Source: Bradyrhizobium genomosp. I (2014)
GTDB taxonomy: Bacteria > Pseudomonadota > Alphaproteobacteria > Rhizobiales > Xanthobacteraceae
Assembly: GCF_000261685.1 (NCBI RefSeq)
Contig: NZ_AJQE01000330.1
Span: 1 to 44,184, forward strand
Direction: 5' to 3'
DNA length: 44,184 nucleotides
Position 1 is the stretch's first letter, and each line of letters starts with the position of its first letter. This document shows positions 18,272 to 28,900 of this stretch, in pieces. The position numbers and the translations under genes were made by a program. The notes beneath the pieces are model-generated. The model did not search any database. It saw only the letters and a program-made list of their open reading frames with translations, and was not told the DNA's origin.

Positions 18272-19126
18272 TTAGCGGCGGGCTTGATTGCGCTCCTCTG
18301 ACGGCGGCTTCGTCTCGGCTTTGGCTGCATTCCACAGCGCGTCCATCTCCGCAAGCGACGCCTGCTCGAGCGTCCGGCCCTGCGCCTCCAGCGCGCGCTC
18401 GATGTAGGCAAAGCGCCGCTCGAATTTTGCATTGGTCGCGCGCAAGGCGGCCTCCGGATCGGCGTCGACATGACGGGCAAGGTTGACGAGGGCGAACATC
18501 AGGTCGCCGGTCTCTTCTGCCAGCTCCTGCTTGTCGTTGCGGTCGAGCGCGGCCTCGATCTCGTCGGCTTCCTCGCGGATCTTTGCGAGCACGGCGCGCG
18601 GGTCGTTCCAGTCGAAGCCGACGGTGGAGGCCTTGCGCTGGAGCTCCATGGCGCGCGTCAAGGCGGGCTGGCCGCCCTTCACGCCTGATAGCAGCGAGTT
18701 GTGGGACGGCACCTGCTCCGGCGGGCGACGCGCGGCGCGCTCGGCCTTCTCCTCGGCCTTGATGCGGTCCCAGACTTCCTTGACGTGGGCGGAGGCGAGA
18801 TTGCCGTCCTTGTCGGCGAAGACATGCGGATGGCGCCGGATCATTTTTCGCGTGATGGCCTCGACGACGTCCCCAAAATCGAACGCGTTCTGCTCCGATG
18901 CCATCTGGGCGTGGAACACGACCTGGAGCAGGAGATCGCCGAGCTCTTCTCTGAGATCGTCGAGATCGCCGCGGGTGATGGCGTCGACCACCTCGTAGGC
19001 TTCCTCGATGGTGTAGGGCGCGATGGTCGCAAAATTCTGCTCGAGGTCCCAGGGGCAGCCGGTCACCGGCGTGCGCAGTGCCGCCATGATCTCGATCAGG
19101 CGGGAAATGTCGCGGGAAGGGGTCAT
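18272..19126 (-). CDS. mazG: Nucleoside triphosphate pyrophosphohydrolase MazG
   Basis: House-cleaning enzyme hydrolysing NTPs/dNTPs to monophosphates, 284 aa. Two MazG repeats are visible. The first has [12 protein letters not shown] and the metal-binding [12 protein letters not shown]...[16 protein letters not shown]. The second has [13 protein letters not shown]...[18 protein letters not shown]. Length and the ExxE...ExxD patterns match the E. coli type. The C-terminus after residue ~250 is Glu/Lys/Arg-rich. It is convergent with hflX across a repeat and divergent from queC (125-bp gap). Confidence 0.95.
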   Translation of the reverse strand: MTPSRDISRLIEIMAALRTPVTGCPWDLEQNFATIAPYTIEEAYEVVDAITRGDLDDLREELGDLLLQVVFHAQMASEQNAFDFGDVVEAITRKMIRRHPHVFADKDGNLASAHVKEVWDRIKAEEKAERAARRPPEQVPSHNSLLSGVKGGQPALTRAMELQRKASTVGFDWNDPRAVLAKIREEADEIEAALDRNDKQELAEETGDLMFALVNLARHVDADPEAALRATNAKFERRFAYIERALEAQGRTLEQASLAEMDALWNAAKAETKPPSEERNQARR

Positions 19127-19251
19127 TGCGGGGCAGTCTCCTAGCTTCCAGCGTTATGCCAAAAGCGGACCGCCGTTCCCAGCGCGGGTGCGCGGAACGG
19201 GCCGATTTCCACCGATTGGCTGATACGTTCCACAATGTTAAAGCGCGGGCC

Positions 19252-19965
19252 ATGAGCGACACATTTTCATCAGAAACCGCCCTGGTGCTGTTCTCCGGCG
19301 GCCAGGATTCCACCACCTGCCTCGCCTGGGCGCTCAGCCGCTTTGCCCGCGTGGAGACGCTGGGGTTCGACTACGGCCAGCGCCATGCCGTCGAGCTGGC
19401 CTGCCGCGAGCGCCTGATCGACGGCATCAGGCGGCTGCGTGCGGATTGGGCTGTAAGGCTCGGCGAGAGCCATACGCTGTCGATCCCGACGTTGGCGGCC
19501 GTTTCCGAGACCGCGCTGACCCGCGACGTCGCGATCGCGATGGGCGCGGACGGCCTGCCCAACACCTTCGTGCCCGGCCGCAACCTGGTGTTTTTGACCT
19601 TCGCCGCAGCGCTGGCCTACCGGCGCGGCATCAGCCACATCGTCGGCGGCATGTGCGAGACCGACTATTCCGGATATCCGGACTGCCGCGACGAGACCAT
19701 CCGCGCCATGCAGGCCGCGCTCTCGCTCGGCATGGCGCGCAAGTTCGAGTTGCATACGCCCTTGATGTGGATCGACAAGGCGGTGACGTGGAAGCTCGCG
19801 CATGATCTCGGCGGCGAGGGGCTGGTCGATCTCATCCGCGAGCACTCCCACACCTGCTATCTCGGCGAACGCGGCGCGCAGCACGATTGGGGCTATGGCT
19901 GCGGCGAGTGCCCGGCGTGCAGCCTGCGGGCGAAGGGGTGGCGGGAGTTCGTGGCGGGGAAGTAG
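19252..19965 (+). CDS. queC: 7-cyano-7-deazaguanine synthase QueC
   Basis: Converts 7-carboxy-7-deazaguanine to preQ0 with ATP and ammonia, on the queuosine tRNA pathway. The 237-aa protein has the PP-loop ATPase motif ([17 protein letters not shown] near residues 12-28), the substrate region [11 protein letters not shown], and the C-terminal zinc motif [16 protein letters not shown]. An in-frame upstream start at 19126 would add 42 residues that overlap the mazG start and look non-coding, so the ATG at 19252 ([14 protein letters not shown]) is preferred. No other queuosine gene is adjacent. Confidence 0.95.
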   Translation: MSDTFSSETALVLFSGGQDSTTCLAWALSRFARVETLGFDYGQRHAVELACRERLIDGIRRLRADWAVRLGESHTLSIPTLAAVSETALTRDVAIAMGADGLPNTFVPGRNLVFLTFAAALAYRRGISHIVGGMCETDYSGYPDCRDETIRAMQAALSLGMARKFELHTPLMWIDKAVTWKLAHDLGGEGLVDLIREHSHTCYLGERGAQHDWGYGCGECPACSLRAKGWREFVAGK

Positions 19966-19978
19966 GTCCGCCGCACTG

Positions 19979-20127
19979 CTCTCGCGTGCCCCGGACGCAG
20001 CGCAGCGCTTCTTCAGCGGTGCGCTGCAGAGCCGGGGCCCATGCCTCGGCAACCTATCGTGCCGTCATCTGGGTCCCGGCTCTGCGCCGCAACGCTTGCG
20101 CGTTGCAGCTTGTCCAGGACACGAGAG
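19979..20127. repeat. Long imperfect inverted repeat between queC and the nitrile hydratase operon
   Basis: The segment opens CTCTCGCGTGCCCCGGAC and closes with GTCCAGGACACGAGAG, while the inner arms GCAGAGCCGGGGCCCA and TGGGTCCCGGCTCTGC are also inverted complements with one mismatch. This makes one long imperfect stem of roughly 60 nt per arm. The family is familiar from Bradyrhizobium intergenic regions. It lies 14 nt after queC and 34 nt beyond the 3' end of the convergent nitrile hydratase operon, another end-of-operon position. Confidence 0.65.
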
Positions 20128-20160
20128 CGAGCCGCTTGCAATGGCGGGTGCGAGCGCGAC

Positions 20161-20544
20161 CTACCGAAAATCCTCCGGCCGCAGCTCGATCGGCTTGCCG
20201 TGCGGGGTGCGGTCGGCTGCGTGGTCCCACGCATCCCGGTAGCGGTGCAGCGTCGCCATCGAGGCGACGCCCTTGCGCGCGACGAGGCCTTCCAGCGTGG
20301 CGAGCCAGTGCAGATAGTAGGTCTCGCCGGTATCGGGGTCGCCGGCGGCCTGCGCGCGCTTGATCTCGGACGCCAAGGCTGCGGCCCATTCCGGCCAGGT
20401 GAACACGCCGCGTTCGTGCAGCGTCAATGCCATCGCGAACGCATGCGCTTCCCAGGGCGCGCGGAACACCGGGCCGTTGTCATCGCGGGGGATGCTCGGA
20501 ATGGCCGCCGTCGCGGCCGTGGCAGCTTGTGTGCTGCTCATCAT
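20161..20544 (-). CDS. Nitrile hydratase accessory (metal-insertion) protein
   Basis: Small accessory protein needed for assembly of active Co-type nitrile hydratase, where such proteins act as activators or self-subunit-swapping chaperones. The 127 residues include PVFRAPWEAHAFAMALTLHE and FTWPEWAAALASEI, followed by YYLHWLATLEGLVARKG; this resembles the N-terminal half of the beta subunit, as is typical for the family. The ATG at 20544 overlaps the beta-subunit TGA (ATGATGA), so it is the last gene of a tight alpha-beta-accessory operon. A second ATG directly follows, making the start uncertain by one residue. Confidence 0.88.
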   Translation of the reverse strand: MMSSTQAATAATAAIPSIPRDDNGPVFRAPWEAHAFAMALTLHERGVFTWPEWAAALASEIKRAQAAGDPDTGETYYLHWLATLEGLVARKGVASMATLHRYRDAWDHAADRTPHGKPIELRPEDFR

Positions 20545-21200
20545 ACCGGGTCCAAATAGGGCTCGAACGCGTCGATCGAGACCTTCGTCGTCGGATCACC
20601 ATCGGGGCCCCAGAGTTCGCGGCCTTCGAACACCACCGTATAGAGCCATTGCGGGTTCTCGCCGCGCTCAATCGCCGCGGAATCCGGAAACACATGACAG
20701 CCATGGTTCAGCTCGACGACACCGACATGGCCGCGCACATAACGCGGCAGCCGCGTGTGCGTCGCCGGATGGATGTTCTTGGCGCGCACGCGGTCGCCGA
20801 TCTTGAACCTGGGCGGCGCAGGAGCAGGGCGGTCGAATTTGCCGCGCACCATCACGCGCTCGACATTGGCAAGATCGAACTTGCCATGCTTGAGCGCCTT
20901 GGCCGGCCGCACCGCATGCCCGGCAGCGACGTCCTCGCGGGTGAGATAGCCCTTGGCGATCAGCATCTCCTCCAGACCGAGAAACCATTTCCTGTAGTAG
21001 GAGCTGGAGAGATAAACGTCAGGCGGCAGCGTCTCGCGATAGAAGCGCGAGGTATCGATGTTGTAGGCACCGGCGGCGCCCATTGCACGCACCATCGCCA
21101 GCACGCGCTCTTCCCAATGGGCGTGGAACATCGGCTCGTTCGGCTCAGGCTCGACCTTGCCGAACCCGTCCATGCCGCCCATGTCGTGCACGCCGTTCAT
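20541..21200 (-). CDS. nthB: Nitrile hydratase beta subunit
   Basis: Beta subunit of nitrile hydratase, which hydrates nitriles to amides; it contributes arginines to the metal site and half the substrate pocket. The 219 aa begin with the family hallmark [16 protein letters not shown] and end with an SH3-like barrel ([21 protein letters not shown], then [31 protein letters not shown]). The ATG at 21200 overlaps the alpha-subunit stop as ATGA; a longer frame to 21500 only shadows the alpha gene. The order alpha-beta-accessory is the usual one for this enzyme group. Confidence 0.94.
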   Translation of the reverse strand: MNGVHDMGGMDGFGKVEPEPNEPMFHAHWEERVLAMVRAMGAAGAYNIDTSRFYRETLPPDVYLSSSYYRKWFLGLEEMLIAKGYLTREDVAAGHAVRPAKALKHGKFDLANVERVMVRGKFDRPAPAPPRFKIGDRVRAKNIHPATHTRLPRYVRGHVGVVELNHGCHVFPDSAAIERGENPQWLYTVVFEGRELWGPDGDPTTKVSIDAFEPYLDPV

Positions 21201-21820
21201 GACGGCGCTCCAGGCGTCCGCGGAAAGCCGGTGCCGATCATGGAATCGCGGGTGACGAGCTCGGCGAGCTGCTCCTCGCTCCAGCCCTCCGTGCCTGCGG
21301 GGCGCATCGGCAGCACCAGGAAGCGCGTCTCGGCGGTCGAGTCCCACACCCGGATCTCCATGTCCTTGGGCAGGGTGACGTCGAAATCGGCGAGCACGCC
21401 GCGCGGGTCCTTCACGGCGCGGGAGCGGTAGGGTGCCGCCTTGTACCAGACCGGCGGCAGTCCCAGCATTTCCCAGGGGTAGCAGGAGCACAGCGTGCAT
21501 ACGACCATGTTGTGGCGCTGCGGCGTGTTCTCGACCACGACGAGATGATCGCCGACGCGGCTGACATGGCCGAGCGTGCCGATGGCCTTGCTGCCGTCCT
21601 CCAGCAGCGCCTTCTTGAAGGCCGGATCGGTCCAGGCCTTGGCGACGACGCGTGCGCCGTTGTGTGGGCCGATCTTGGTCTCATAGGCCTGGATGATGGC
21701 GTCGAGCGCGGCCGGCTCGACATAGCCTTTCTCGGTCAGGATCGTTTCGAGCGCGCGCACGCGCAGCTCGGTCTCCGACAGCTCGGAATGGTCGTGATCG
21801 TGGTGGTGGTCGTGGCTCAT
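21197..21820 (-). CDS. nthA: Nitrile hydratase alpha subunit, cobalt type
   Basis: Catalytic metal-binding subunit, 207 aa. The claw motif reads C108-T-L-C111-S-C113 ([11 protein letters not shown]), where Thr in the second position is the mark of Co(III) enzymes (iron types have Ser). Two of the cysteines would be oxidised to sulfinic and sulfenic acids. The N-terminus is His/Asp-rich ([13 protein letters not shown]), which could bind metal. The ATG at 21820 is the first after the divergent gap (21821-21967). Natural substrates may be plant- or soil-derived nitriles, for example from aldoxime or indole-acetonitrile metabolism, but nothing adjacent shows which. No amidase gene lies in the window. 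Confidence 0.94.
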   Translation of the reverse strand: MSHDHHHDHDHSELSETELRVRALETILTEKGYVEPAALDAIIQAYETKIGPHNGARVVAKAWTDPAFKKALLEDGSKAIGTLGHVSRVGDHLVVVENTPQRHNMVVCTLCSCYPWEMLGLPPVWYKAAPYRSRAVKDPRGVLADFDVTLPKDMEIRVWDSTAETRFLVLPMRPAGTEGWSEEQLAELVTRDSMIGTGFPRTPGAPS

Positions 21821-21967
21821 GGCGGTCAAGATAGGCGCAATGGTCCCCGCCTGTCGAGCGTTCGTTGCCGCGCAATACGGGCACGTCAGCGTGACGACAT
21901 CTGTGCGCCGGTATCCCCGCAAACAGCGTGGATTGGTGACGGACTGGGCGAGCATCGCGAGGATGGC

Positions 21968-22405
21968 ATGCCGCAGGAGAGCGGCGCCGCGTTGAAGTCC
22001 GACCGCTTCTACTACTATGCAATCCAGGACGCTGCCTTCGCTATCTATGCGGAGCTGCCTATCACCAAGCCTGCGGCAGCAAGCGCCGCGGCCGCCGTGC
22101 TCGGCGTGCGCGGCAATGGCGGTCTCAAAGCACCGCCGCATGAAATCGACATCGTCGCGATCCAGGGCGACAAGGTGTTCTTCATCGCCGCATCGGACGC
22201 TGTGAAGACCACTCCGATTCCGGCCTGCGAGAAGGTCTGGAGGCAGATGATGGCCAAGAAGACGCCGCAGGACGCCATGGCCCGCGAAGACCAAGCCATG
22301 GACGCCTACACCAAGTGCTTCGCCAAGGAAGCGCCAAGCCAGAGCTGGTTCGCAGCGGCCGTCAAGAAGGCGCAGAGCCATCTCGATCTGCTGCCGCTAC
22401 GCTAG
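21968..22405 (+). CDS. Hypothetical protein, possibly N-terminally truncated
   Basis: Encodes 145 aa beginning [14 protein letters not shown]. Composition and codon use (high GC3) look coding through to the TAG at 22405. GAGG lies 5 nt before the ATG. The middle has [15 protein letters not shown] and a C-terminal half with two cysteines (IPACEKVW and YTKCF) and Lys/Ala-rich helices, like small secreted alphaproteobacterial proteins, yet no signal peptide is present. The frame stays open far upstream (to 21512), but those residues are antisense to nthA and Arg-rich. The N-terminus may therefore have been lost or frameshifted. No family recognised. Confidence 0.5.
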   Translation: MPQESGAALKSDRFYYYAIQDAAFAIYAELPITKPAAASAAAAVLGVRGNGGLKAPPHEIDIVAIQGDKVFFIAASDAVKTTPIPACEKVWRQMMAKKTPQDAMAREDQAMDAYTKCFAKEAPSQSWFAAAVKKAQSHLDLLPLR

Positions 22406-22840
22406 ACCAGCAGCTCGAGCATCTTGCGCCATCCTTCCATCGGGACCTTCATCGCCAGAGCCGCCGGCTGAGTGATCACGTGTCGCTGTCTCGATCATTT
22501 CATGCCGCGTGCCGAAGCCGCTGTGGGCGCGCGAGGACCCGGCTTTCCCACGGGCATTCGAGTTGCCGGATAGGCGAATCCAGCCCGGCTTGCGCAAGTG
22601 CCGCGAACCGCACGCGCCGTCCATAGAGGAAAATGCGTCAGGTTTTTTAATGGGTTAGATTTGGTCGCGGCGGCTGTGCCGAGAGCCATGTTCGGCGAAT
22701 GCGATCCCACGAGCTTTCATCTTGTGCTCGCGAAAGGTAGGCGGGATACTACGGGCCTGTATCAGGCCTCGCGGCATCCGGTCCGGCACCAGCTGGAGAC
22801 CGGGCTTGCTGTTCGCGTAACGAGTTGGCTGCGACCGACG
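22406..22840. other. Gap upstream of the cyclase gene, no gene seen
   Basis: 435 bp between the hypothetical gene and the cyclase. A continuation of the cyclase frame runs back to 22598 but its residues look non-coding. A short T-run (GTTTTTTAATGGG near 22640-22652) gives local AT richness and could belong to a promoter. No repeat, hairpin or RNA gene was recognised. Confidence 0.4.
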
Positions 22841-25800
22841 ATGAATACGCAGACCCGCGCCCCGAAAGGCGAACGTCATCGGTTGACGGTGCTTTTCTCT
22901 GACCTCGTGGGGTCAACAGCCTTAGGTAGAGATATCGAATCCGAGCACCTTTCCGAGCTCCTGAGCCAACTGCGGGAGATTTGGCATCGCGCGGTCGCCG
23001 GGCACGGCGGTCGCATCATCAGAACGCAGGGAGACGGTGCCCTCGCCGTGTTCGGCTATCCCCAGTCGGGCGAGGACGACGGTCGTCGCGCCGCGGAGGC
23101 GGCACTCGATATCCACGAGTGGGTTGGGCAGTTGCGCCATGATGGCGTGCCGCCGGCTCTCATGCCGCTGCAAATGCATTCCGCCATCCACGCCGGCACC
23201 TTGCTCCTGACCGAGGGAGATATCGAGTCCGGCCGATACGACCTGATCGGCGATGTCGTGAACACGGCGGCGCACCTGTCGCGCTACGCTGCGCCGGGGC
23301 AGGTCCTCGCCAGCATCGATGCCCTCGGTCCGCATGCAAATTTCTTCGAGCTCGGCGACCGCCTTCAGACATCGGGTGCAGCGGCCGGAATGCCGCAGGC
23401 GCGCGTGGTGCTGAGACGAAGCACGGCGACCCGCCGATTCGAGGCAACTTCTCGTCGCGGCCTGACGCCCTTTATTGGTCGCAACGAGGCTTTCAACTTT
23501 CTGGCCGGTTTTCTCAGCGAGGCACATTCGACCAGGCAACGTTGCGTGGTCGTCGTCGGCGGTCCCGGGCTCGGGAAGACGCGGCTCCTGGAAGAAGTGT
23601 TGCAACACTGTGGTACCGAGCCCTTCAAGCTGCTGCGGGGCAGCTGCGAAAGCTATGCCGGTGCCGAGGTCCTGCAACCATTCCTGCAAATGCTGCGCAC
23701 CTACCTGGGAATCCGGCCGGACGCATCTGTCGTCGAGGCCGACGAGATTGCCCGCGCAGGCCTGCAGCCATGGGCCGCCCAGCTCGGGCCGCGTGCTGAA
23801 TCGATCCTCGCGCTGGCGTCGACCGGCGCCGATGCGCGCGGCGGCCGGATGACCGTCGACGGCGTGGTCGGTGACCTGCTCGGATTCTTTACCGTCTTGT
23901 CGGCGCAGGGGCCGTCGGTGCTGGTGATCGACGACTGGCAATGGTCCGACGACGCGAGCCGGCAGCTGCTGGAGGTCCTCCTGCAATTGCCCAATGGACC
24001 GCGCGTCATCCTCGCCAGCCGGCCGCGCGACGACGGCACGGAATGGATTTCCAGCGCGCCTCATCTGCAGCTCGAGCCGTTCCAGGGCCCGGAGACGGAT
24101 CTGGCTGTGCGACGCTGGGTGCCACAGGCCGATCCGTTCCTAGTGGCCCGCGTTCACGCCTATGCTGGCGGGGTGCCGCTGTTCATCGAAGAGCTGTGCC
24201 ACTCCATAGCGGCCAACGATCCTCTTTCGTTCGAGATACGCAGCAAGCAGGGATGGATCGCAACGCTGGTCGCCTCGCGGTTGGCGCGCCTGCCGCCGGA
24301 TGAGGTGAACGTGGTGCGCGCCGCGGCGGTCATAGGAAACACGGTGCCGCACGGGTTGCTGGTTTCGGCCTGCGGCAGCGAACCCGACCCGGCAAAGATG
24401 CGGGCACTGGCCGACGCAGATTTTCTTTACGCCGATCCAGCGGGCGGCGTCCTGCGCTTCAAGCACGGCATTACGCGGGACGCGGTGTACGACACGATCG
24501 GCCTGCACGAGCGTCAGGCATTGCACAGGCGCATCCAGGGCGAATTGCTGGCACGATCCGGGCAGGCCGATCGCGAGGACACGCTGGAAGCGCTGGCCTA
24601 CCATTCGCGCGGCGCAGGTCATTGGGAGAGCGCGGCCCATTATGCCGAGCGCGCCGGCGACAAGGCCATGGCTGCGTTCGCGCTGGATCGCGCCCGAGCC
24701 CAATATCAGGTGGCCATGCAATCGCTGGATCGCGTGCCGGATCGCTCGCGCGAGCAGTCGTTGCGCTGGTGCTTGCTGGCCAATAAATTAGGTCTGGTCA
24801 ACATTTTCGACCCGATGTCGTTGACCGACGACACCACCGTCTTTGAGCAGGCGGTCGTGATCGCGACATCGCTCGGCGACACCGGCGCGATGGCCAGTGC
24901 CTATGAATGGCTCGGTTACATGTGCTACGGGTTCGGCCGCTTTCGGGAGGGCGTGACACACACACGGACAGCACTTGAATTGGCGCGCAAGCTCGGTGAG
25001 CACCGCATGATCGCGCAGATCGAAGCGTCACTGGGCCAGATTCTCGCGGCAAGCTGCCAATACGACGAAGCCATCACCTTGATCGACGCGGCCATCTCGA
25101 CCAAGCAGCAACGCAGCCGCCGGCATGGCGCGATCGCCATCGGCACGGCCTACGCGTTGTCGTGCAAAGGCAGTGTGCTCGCCGATCGCGGAGATTTCGA
25201 CGGCGCTCACGAGTGTTTCAAAGAAGCGATGGCCTTGGTCGAAGGCTCGACCCACCCGGTCGTCAGTTCGGTGCGCAATTGGGTTTCGGTCGTGCTGGTC
25301 TGGCAAGGTCGCTGGCAGGAGGCCGAGCGGCTCGCCGTCGAGGGAGCTCGTGTCGCCGAGAACATGCGCAGCCTGCTGCTGCTGGCTGCCTGCCGCGCCG
25401 CGTCCGGATTTGCCCGCTGGTCGGCGACCGGCGATGCCGAAGGTTTGCAGCAATTGCGGAACGCGGCGGAATGGATGGAAAGGCGAAACTTCCACTTCTA
25501 CACGTCGGTTCAATATAGTTGGCTGGTCGAGGCGGCAGCAGCCGAAGGTGATGTCGATGCGGCACGGCGGTACGCCGCCCATGTCCTGCGCCGCGCGCGG
25601 GAAGGCGAGCGGCTAGGCGAAGCGGCGGCATGCCGCTCGCTCGCGAAGCTCGCGGCCCGGCGCCGGGATTTCGGACTAAGCCGGCGCTGGTTGCAGCGGG
25701 CCGAAACCTCCGCAGGCTGGCGTGGGTCGCTGCGCGACGCCGCCCTGAATCTGGCTGCGCGCAGTGAGCTTCTCGCGCAGCAGGGGCAGGGCGAGGCGGC

Positions 25801-25930
25801 CCGCGAGACGGCAGTGGAAGCCGCCGAGAAACTGCAGGCGCTCGGCATGCGCTGGCATGCGGAGCAGGCGATCCGGCTTGTCGCCGGCACGCCCGTCATC
25901 TGCGCCAACGATGAGATAGCCCTGCCTTAG
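22841..25930 (+). CDS. Class III adenylate/guanylate cyclase with AAA ATPase and TPR-like repeats
   Basis: Large cytoplasmic signalling protein, 1029 aa. The N-terminal class III cyclase domain (about residues 15-190) has the metal-binding TVLFSDLVGSTAL, RTQGDGALAVFGYP and IGDVVNTAAHLSRYA, so the key Asp residues are present. An AAA/STAND-type ATPase follows (about 215-560), with Walker A VVGGPGLGKTRLLEEV near 240 and Walker B SVLVIDDWQWSDD near 360. The C-terminal half is helical and TPR-like (for example AYEWLGYMCYGFGRFREGV). Such proteins are common in Bradyrhizobium; the signal and target are unknown. The start MNTQTRAPKGERHRLTVLF at 22841 puts the cyclase motif at the usual place. The TAG (25928-25930) overlaps the stop of the convergent peroxidase/P450 gene. 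Confidence 0.9.
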   Translation: MNTQTRAPKGERHRLTVLFSDLVGSTALGRDIESEHLSELLSQLREIWHRAVAGHGGRIIRTQGDGALAVFGYPQSGEDDGRRAAEAALDIHEWVGQLRHDGVPPALMPLQMHSAIHAGTLLLTEGDIESGRYDLIGDVVNTAAHLSRYAAPGQVLASIDALGPHANFFELGDRLQTSGAAAGMPQARVVLRRSTATRRFEATSRRGLTPFIGRNEAFNFLAGFLSEAHSTRQRCVVVVGGPGLGKTRLLEEVLQHCGTEPFKLLRGSCESYAGAEVLQPFLQMLRTYLGIRPDASVVEADEIARAGLQPWAAQLGPRAESILALASTGADARGGRMTVDGVVGDLLGFFTVLSAQGPSVLVIDDWQWSDDASRQLLEVLLQLPNGPRVILASRPRDDGTEWISSAPHLQLEPFQGPETDLAVRRWVPQADPFLVARVHAYAGGVPLFIEELCHSIAANDPLSFEIRSKQGWIATLVASRLARLPPDEVNVVRAAAVIGNTVPHGLLVSACGSEPDPAKMRALADADFLYADPAGGVLRFKHGITRDAVYDTIGLHERQALHRRIQGELLARSGQADREDTLEALAYHSRGAGHWESAAHYAERAGDKAMAAFALDRARAQYQVAMQSLDRVPDRSREQSLRWCLLANKLGLVNIFDPMSLTDDTTVFEQAVVIATSLGDTGAMASAYEWLGYMCYGFGRFREGVTHTRTALELARKLGEHRMIAQIEASLGQILAASCQYDEAITLIDAAISTKQQRSRRHGAIAIGTAYALSCKGSVLADRGDFDGAHECFKEAMALVEGSTHPVVSSVRNWVSVVLVWQGRWQEAERLAVEGARVAENMRSLLLLAACRAASGFARWSATGDAEGLQQLRNAAEWMERRNFHFYTSVQYSWLVEAAAAEGDVDAARRYAAHVLRRAREGERLGEAAACRSLAKLAARRRDFGLSRRWLQRAETSAGWRGSLRDAALNLAARSELLAQQGQGEAARETAVEAAEKLQALGMRWHAEQAIRLVAGTPVICANDEIALP

Positions 25931-28900
25931 GGTGAGGGCGACGGCGGCGGCGCGGGAACCCTTCCGTCCATCGTCAAGCTCATTGGAATGGGGCCGGTGC
26001 GCATGGGCAGCGGCGCCTCCACCAGTCCGCAGAAGAAACCCAGCATCACGGCCAGTGCCGGGTCTGCGCCCGGACACGAATGGGTGGGATGGCCCGCGAC
26101 CCTGCGGTTGCCGCCGAAGGCGTGATAGATGTCCTGACGCCCTTCGACGAGGTTCTGCTGGGTGGCGGAGACCGCGCCGGCGACAATGACATCTCCCGGC
26201 CTGATCTCGACATCTCCGATGGTGTGCGAAACGACGGCCGTCCGCCAGATCAGTTCGGGCACCGCGCGCAACTGCATGGCCGGAATGAAGTCGTCTCTCA
26301 GCCGGTTGAGGGCCTCAGTGTAGTCCTTCGCGACCGTGCCGGCATAGCGGGCGCGCAACGCCCACAACGTTCCTTCACGCAGCCATTCGTTCAATATCCT
26401 GCGCAGGTTTCCGTCGACCGTCGGAATGAAACCCATCATGGCGCCGGCGATCGTTCGCGCCACGAACGGGATGTCCCCAGTGCCCCGCGGCGAGTTGTAG
26501 ACGGCCTTCGTGACGGGTCCGTTTGTCGGCCCGAACTGTGTCAGGAAACCTTCCATGGCGCGGCGTGCAGCGTCGCCATGTGCCGCGCCGATCGCCTCCA
26601 CTGTCTTGTTCGGATGGGGCTGGAAGATGTAGCGCGAGGGGGACAGGAAATGGCCGGGATAGCCAGGCGGCTCGCCTGGCTTCCAATCCCAGCGATAGCC
26701 GACGCGGCGGAAATAGCCGCCGGCCTCGCTCAATCCGAACCACTCTTCGCAGAAGGCGCCGAGCAGCGGATCGACCAATTCATGCACGTCGACGGTCAGT
26801 TCCCAGCTCGCTTCGCCGTCGTGGGCGGCATAACCGATCGTCTGCTGGACCATGAAGCCCAGCACCTTCTTTACGACCCCGCGCGCCAGCTCGAACGTGG
26901 CGAATTGGTCGAGGGCCATGATCGCAGCGTTGCAGACGGCAGATTCCTGCTCGTAGACCTGGTCTGGCTGTCTGGCGTCGCGGCCGAGATAGAGGATGCC
27001 GAACGACCGCGTCATGCGGGGCAGGTAGCCGGTGATGGTCAGCTTGGTGTCGGAATCGGTGAAGACTTGATGGACGAGGTCGCGGTCGGCCACCAGGACC
27101 CCGAAGGGCGTACGCAGCACGCCGCCGTGGCGCTCGCGGATTGCAGCCCAGATCGACGCGTTGACGAAATGCGAGGCTGAATCCGGATCTTCGAGCGCCG
27201 TCTTCCAGGCGGCCATCGCCGCGGCTTCGCCCTGCCGGCTCTCGATCAGGCGCAGACGCGCGATCTCTCTTTCGCCGTCATCCACGCTCCACGTCACCGC
27301 CGGTTTGTGTCCCTGGCTCGCCGCCCATTGCTGCAGATCGGCAAGTGCCTTCTTCGATGGCGCAAAGAAATAGGCTCCCCATTCCAGACGTACGAACGGA
27401 CGGGGCTCGTCGTGGAGCCGGTCCGAGCCGTCCAGCGCCACACGAACGGTCCGGCCGCCATGCTCGAAACGGAAATGCCGAAGCCGGCCGGGTTCGGCGA
27501 GGCCGAGGAAAGGATCGCTTTCGCGGGAGGAGGATCCCGAGCTGTTGCCGCCGGCGAGCCAGCTCTGCACCACCTCGAACTGCTCGCCGAGGCTGGCATT
27601 GTAGGCCATGAAAACCAGGCCGCGCTCCGGTTGCGGGGCGGATTTGGCGGCTTGCGGGTCGTCACGGTTGACGGGCGGACCGTAGGACATGCCGCGCCTG
27701 ACGATCCGGGGGGGCCGGGCGCCGGCATCCGCCTTGGTGATCGGGATACGCGGATTGGCGCGCCGTATGTGCGCGTGAAACGGACACAGTTGGGCCTGCG
27801 CATCGGCGTCGTAGTTGAAGTCGTTGTAGCCCTTATCGGGAGGTGGAGTAGGGGTCAGGGGTTGGCCGGCCTGCGGATGGCCGGTCGGCCAGCGTCCCAT
27901 CATCTTGGCCATCAGCATCTCGCGCGTCAGGGCAGGTGCGTCCGGGCCGGCCGCCTCGGTCGCCTGTCGCGTGGCGCGGGACAGGACGTCCTCGAGCTGC
28001 TCGACATCCTGTCGCAGCTTGCGCAGCGCCATGAAACTGCCGTCGCGAAGCATCGCGTGAGCACGATTGGTGGCATCGCCAAGCGGCGCCGTCTCGTCGG
28101 CGAGGTTCGGGTAGCCGCACAGAATCTCGCCGAGATGCACCCGATTGGAATAGCTCTTGCCGGCCTGGCTCTCGTACAGCACCGGATTCGAAGTGCCGTC
28201 GGCGAAACCGAAATGGTCCTTCATGTTGGATCCATCCCGCTGCCGCTGCATCCACTGAATCGAGAGCGGCCTGACGCCCCGATCCACCTCGACCAGGCGG
28301 CTCATTTCGGCCATCAACGGTTTTCTCGCATCCGCTGCCGCCTGCGGGTCTTTATTCGGGTCCTTGGACAGCAGGCGAAGCTGAAGGACGGCATGGACGG
28401 AGCTCATGCTGATGCGCGGCGCAGGATCATCTTCGCGCAGGTCCGGCGCGCCGATGCCGAGCGCCCAGTTGCTTGCCGGAAGGCGCCAGCGCTGGGGATG
28501 ATTCCAGCGCACGTCGCCGAGCAGGCCGGCGCGTCTCTCCATGCCCTGCACAAACTCTTCCGGCAATGTGCGCACCTCCGCGTCGGACAGTCCGGCGTGG
28601 CGCAGCCCCTCGATCGTGAATGCGATGTTGGTAACGATCTGCCCCGGGGTCAGGGCGTCGGTTTCGGACGTCACCTGCAGGACGTTGAGAAAAGCCGCCA
28701 GCGCGGCCGGACTGGCGAACTGCAAGAGCAGCAGGCAGCCGTGATCCGAAGCGGGGTAGGCGGTCAAGATCCCGCCTTGCACGTTGCCGCGATCCTGCAA
28801 CGGCAGTTCGGCCGGCAGGGCGAGCGGCAGCTTGCGCCGCACCGGCGCCACGTCGGGCGGCGTCATCAACCAGAGCAGGGCCTCTTCATATCGAAGGCGG

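Noticed and set aside
19127..19251. preQ1-type riboswitch before queC
   Set aside because: No recognisable short stem plus A-rich tail; the 125 bp are the ordinary divergent mazG/queC gap.
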